Of a stretch of 64,000 bases of DNA, positions 62,211 through 64,000 are shown one piece after another. Below the pieces are notes generated by a model, which was not told the DNA's origin, ran no database searches, and was given only the letters and a program-made list of their open reading frames with translations. Position 1 is the first letter of the stretch; the number at the start of each line of letters is the position of its first letter. Made by a program: the position numbers and the translations under genes. Source of the DNA: Poecilobothrus nobilitatus (Eukaryota; Arthropoda; Insecta; Diptera; Dolichopodidae); contig OX352772.1 in NCBI GenBank assembly GCA_947095535.1, forward strand, positions 211,955,120 through 212,019,119. Reading direction: 5' to 3'.

Positions 62211-62655
62211 ACAGAAGACTGGGATATCTGAAACGTGATAATGCATATCACCATTATCTATTAAATTCTGCGTTAGATGAATTTTCGGAGGAATGAGGGC
62301 GTTAATACGTTAAGTAAGATCAGTATGTATTGTGATTTAGTTATGTTAAGATATCGTACGTAGTTTAATTAAATACGGGTAAGCTTTAGTTAAAAAAATT
62401 TTATTTGAAATATTGTCTGATGAACATTCTACATCAGATTTTTCTTGTAAGTGTCTATTAATTTTTCTAAATTAATTGTAATAAACTATTATATTTTTAC
62501 CTGTTTACATTTTATTGATTTTGTAGCTGATGATTGCGATAGTAACCCTAATTATGTGCTTGTTTATGAACTGAGGATATATTTTTTTCAAAAAAGCTAC
62601 TTCACAAATCAATTTACCTAGCACATCTGCTTTTATTGCAAATAAAGAAGAAAGA
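62211..62655. other. AT-rich stretch, nothing identified
   Basis: No open frame, repeat or element end recognised. Confidence 0.4.
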
Positions 62656-62659
62656 AGAA

Positions 62660-62780
62660 GTATATATTAATAGAATATATATTAATGATTTGGCACGACT
62701 TAATTTTAAAGGAACTTTACAATTATTTGCAGATGATGCGTAATTAAAATACTCCGAAAACAGTAAATAGAATTGAGAAA
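62660..62780 (+). pseudogene. LINE reverse transcriptase fragment
   Basis: The plus strand reads I-Y-I-N-D-L-A-R-L-N-F-K-G-T-L-Q-L-F-A-D-D, the RT catalytic block of jockey-group LINEs, then a stop. A weak continuation of the thumb may extend to about 63000. Confidence 0.65.
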
Positions 62781-63555
62781 AATAGAATTAAAATAGAATT
62801 AAGCGATTATGTTATAAATTAAAAAAAAATATTGGTGTTTGAAAATAAAATCCTTGAAGATACTACATTCTTATATAATAATCATAGAATAGATACTGTA
62901 AAAAACTTTAATTAATTTAAGTTTAAAAATTGGTAGTACATCTAAATGGGTTGATCATATTAATTTCATCTGTAAGAAAATTACTCGTAGGGAAATATAC
63001 TTTTTAACTTCCAAGATTTTGATATAACACAATATTTTTAACTTAATATGAATATAGACATACATGTATAACACAAGAAATAAAATAAATTATTATTTTA
63101 CTCTATTTAAAACCAAAAAAAAACAAAATTTAAATTGTCTTTATGCTTTCTTAAAATGAATTAATCTAATCTTATAATGAATTGCCAACAAATTTAAAAT
63201 CTGAAACAAGCTTCAGTCTCTTTAAGAAAAATACTGCAGCGTGTTTAGAGTCATCTGTTTTATAAACATATGATAACACTTTTTGTCTTTTTTTATTTAT
63301 TTATCTTTTGCTATCTTTTTTTTATTTTTAATTTTAACACTTGAATTATATTATTCGTTTTCATCGATATTTATTGGATTAAACAACAAAATGAATTGTA
63401 AGAAATAAAATCGAATAATATATATACAGTCATTGATTATAAATTTGGAAGAGAAAAAGAGTATAATTATTTTGTTTTTGTATTATGAAAATGTATTAAG
63501 GATTTGTATTAAGAATGTATTTGTAACGAAAAAATTAAATACTGGGTTTTCCTAG
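62781..63555. other. AT-rich stretch, nothing firm
   Basis: Possibly decayed LINE sequence at its left side. No other feature. Confidence 0.35.
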
Positions 63556-63574
63556 GGGAATGATATAATTTAAA

Positions 63575-64000
63575 ATGGTTATAATGGCAACACTGCATAT
63601 TATTTTTTTGACATTTCTTATGTCATTTTTGTTCAGTAAAATATGTCAATTAATCATGGAAAGATACACGCTTCAACAACGTTTAGAAATTGTTAAATTG
63701 TTTTATCAAAATCAGTGCTCATTTGATCAACATTTTTATCGAAAAATTGTTTTATCAAAATCAGTGCTCATTTGATCAACATTTTTATCATATTCAGTGA
63801 TGCAGGTCATTTTTGGTTAAATGGTTATGTAAACAAATCGAATTACAGAATTTGGAGTGATGAAAATCAACGAAACTATTTAAACAGCACTACATACAGG
63901 TAAAGTCACTGTGTGGTGTGCAATTTTTGCTGTGGAGTGATTGGTTCATATTTCTTTGAAGAAAGTGGTCAAAGAGAAACAATAGTCGAAGAGAACGATA
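63575..64000 (+). pseudogene. Mariner-like (Tc1/mariner superfamily) transposase, deleted copy
   Basis: An N-terminus M-E-R-Y-T-L-Q-Q-R-L-E-I-V-K-L-F-Y-Q-N at 63657 is the first helix of the DNA-binding domain of a widespread insect mariner-like transposase. After a 43-bp segment repeated twice (63699-63741, 63748-63790) the reading jumps to S-D-A-G-H-F-W-L-N-G-Y-V-N-K and R-I-W-S-D-E-N in the catalytic core, with the second-aspartate block altered (D-E-A-H-F expected), then V-W-C-A-I-F. The middle of the gene is deleted, with shifts. It runs off the right edge. Confidence 0.75.

Overview
The window looks like an arthropod, most likely insect and plausibly dipteran, nuclear genome. It is very AT-rich, has no bacterial gene organisation, and almost everything recognisable is transposon-derived: errantivirus-type Ty3/gypsy elements, LOA-, I-, jockey- and RTE-like LINEs, a MULE remnant, a mariner-like transposase, a tRNA-headed SINE and several Polinton/Mavericks. 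I found no convincing host gene. The Diptera call rests on the element families and is an inference.

Layout. 1-26.7 kb is a nest. A decayed Polinton (copy A: penton, ATPase, start of PolB) occupies 1-2.64 kb. Its PolB is broken by non-coding repeats (2.64-5.26 kb) and three gypsy-type elements (5.3-20.3 kb). The cleanest of these runs from 7884 to 16427 with 4-bp CGCG target duplications, is inserted in the LTR of another gypsy element, and itself carries a 1.55-kb repeat in its 3' LTR. A PolB C-terminus and an integrase core on the plus strand (20.3-21.3 kb) follow, then a LOA-like LINE (minus) and a second decayed Polinton (copy B, 24.1-26.7 kb). 27-33.9 kb is non-coding repeat: a ~3-kb duplication whose second copy contains an inverted segment, ending in a ~307-bp higher-order tandem array. 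33.9-40.1 kb holds LINE remnants, a SINE, an LTR end and a MULE relic.

40263-50586 is the main object: a structurally complete 10.3-kb Polinton/Maverick (copy C). It has ~362-366-bp terminal inverted repeats starting AGT, and 6-bp target duplications (GAAATC). On the minus strand it carries ATPase, a small basic protein, a disordered protein, penton, pX-like basic protein, major capsid protein, a small ORF, adenain-type protease, an unassigned conserved protein and a chromodomain integrase, many overlapping or nearly touching. Two plus-strand genes stand apart: a small acidic protein next to the integrase and a ~173-aa protein beside the ATPase. No DNA polymerase B is visible. In copy A the PolB remnant occupies the slot where copy C has the ~173-aa protein. 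Copy C's own damage is light: one frameshift in the integrase, single in-frame stops in three genes and two in the acidic gene.

50.6-54.5 kb repeats the repeat families of 2.6-5.3 kb in a new arrangement. 54.5-55.9 kb holds a transposase-like remnant among copies of a TATACGACAAA motif. 55.9-60.2 kb is two head-on RTE-like LINEs. 60.2-62.2 kb is a jockey-like endonuclease split by a SINE with an 11-bp target duplication. The window ends inside a mariner-like transposase.
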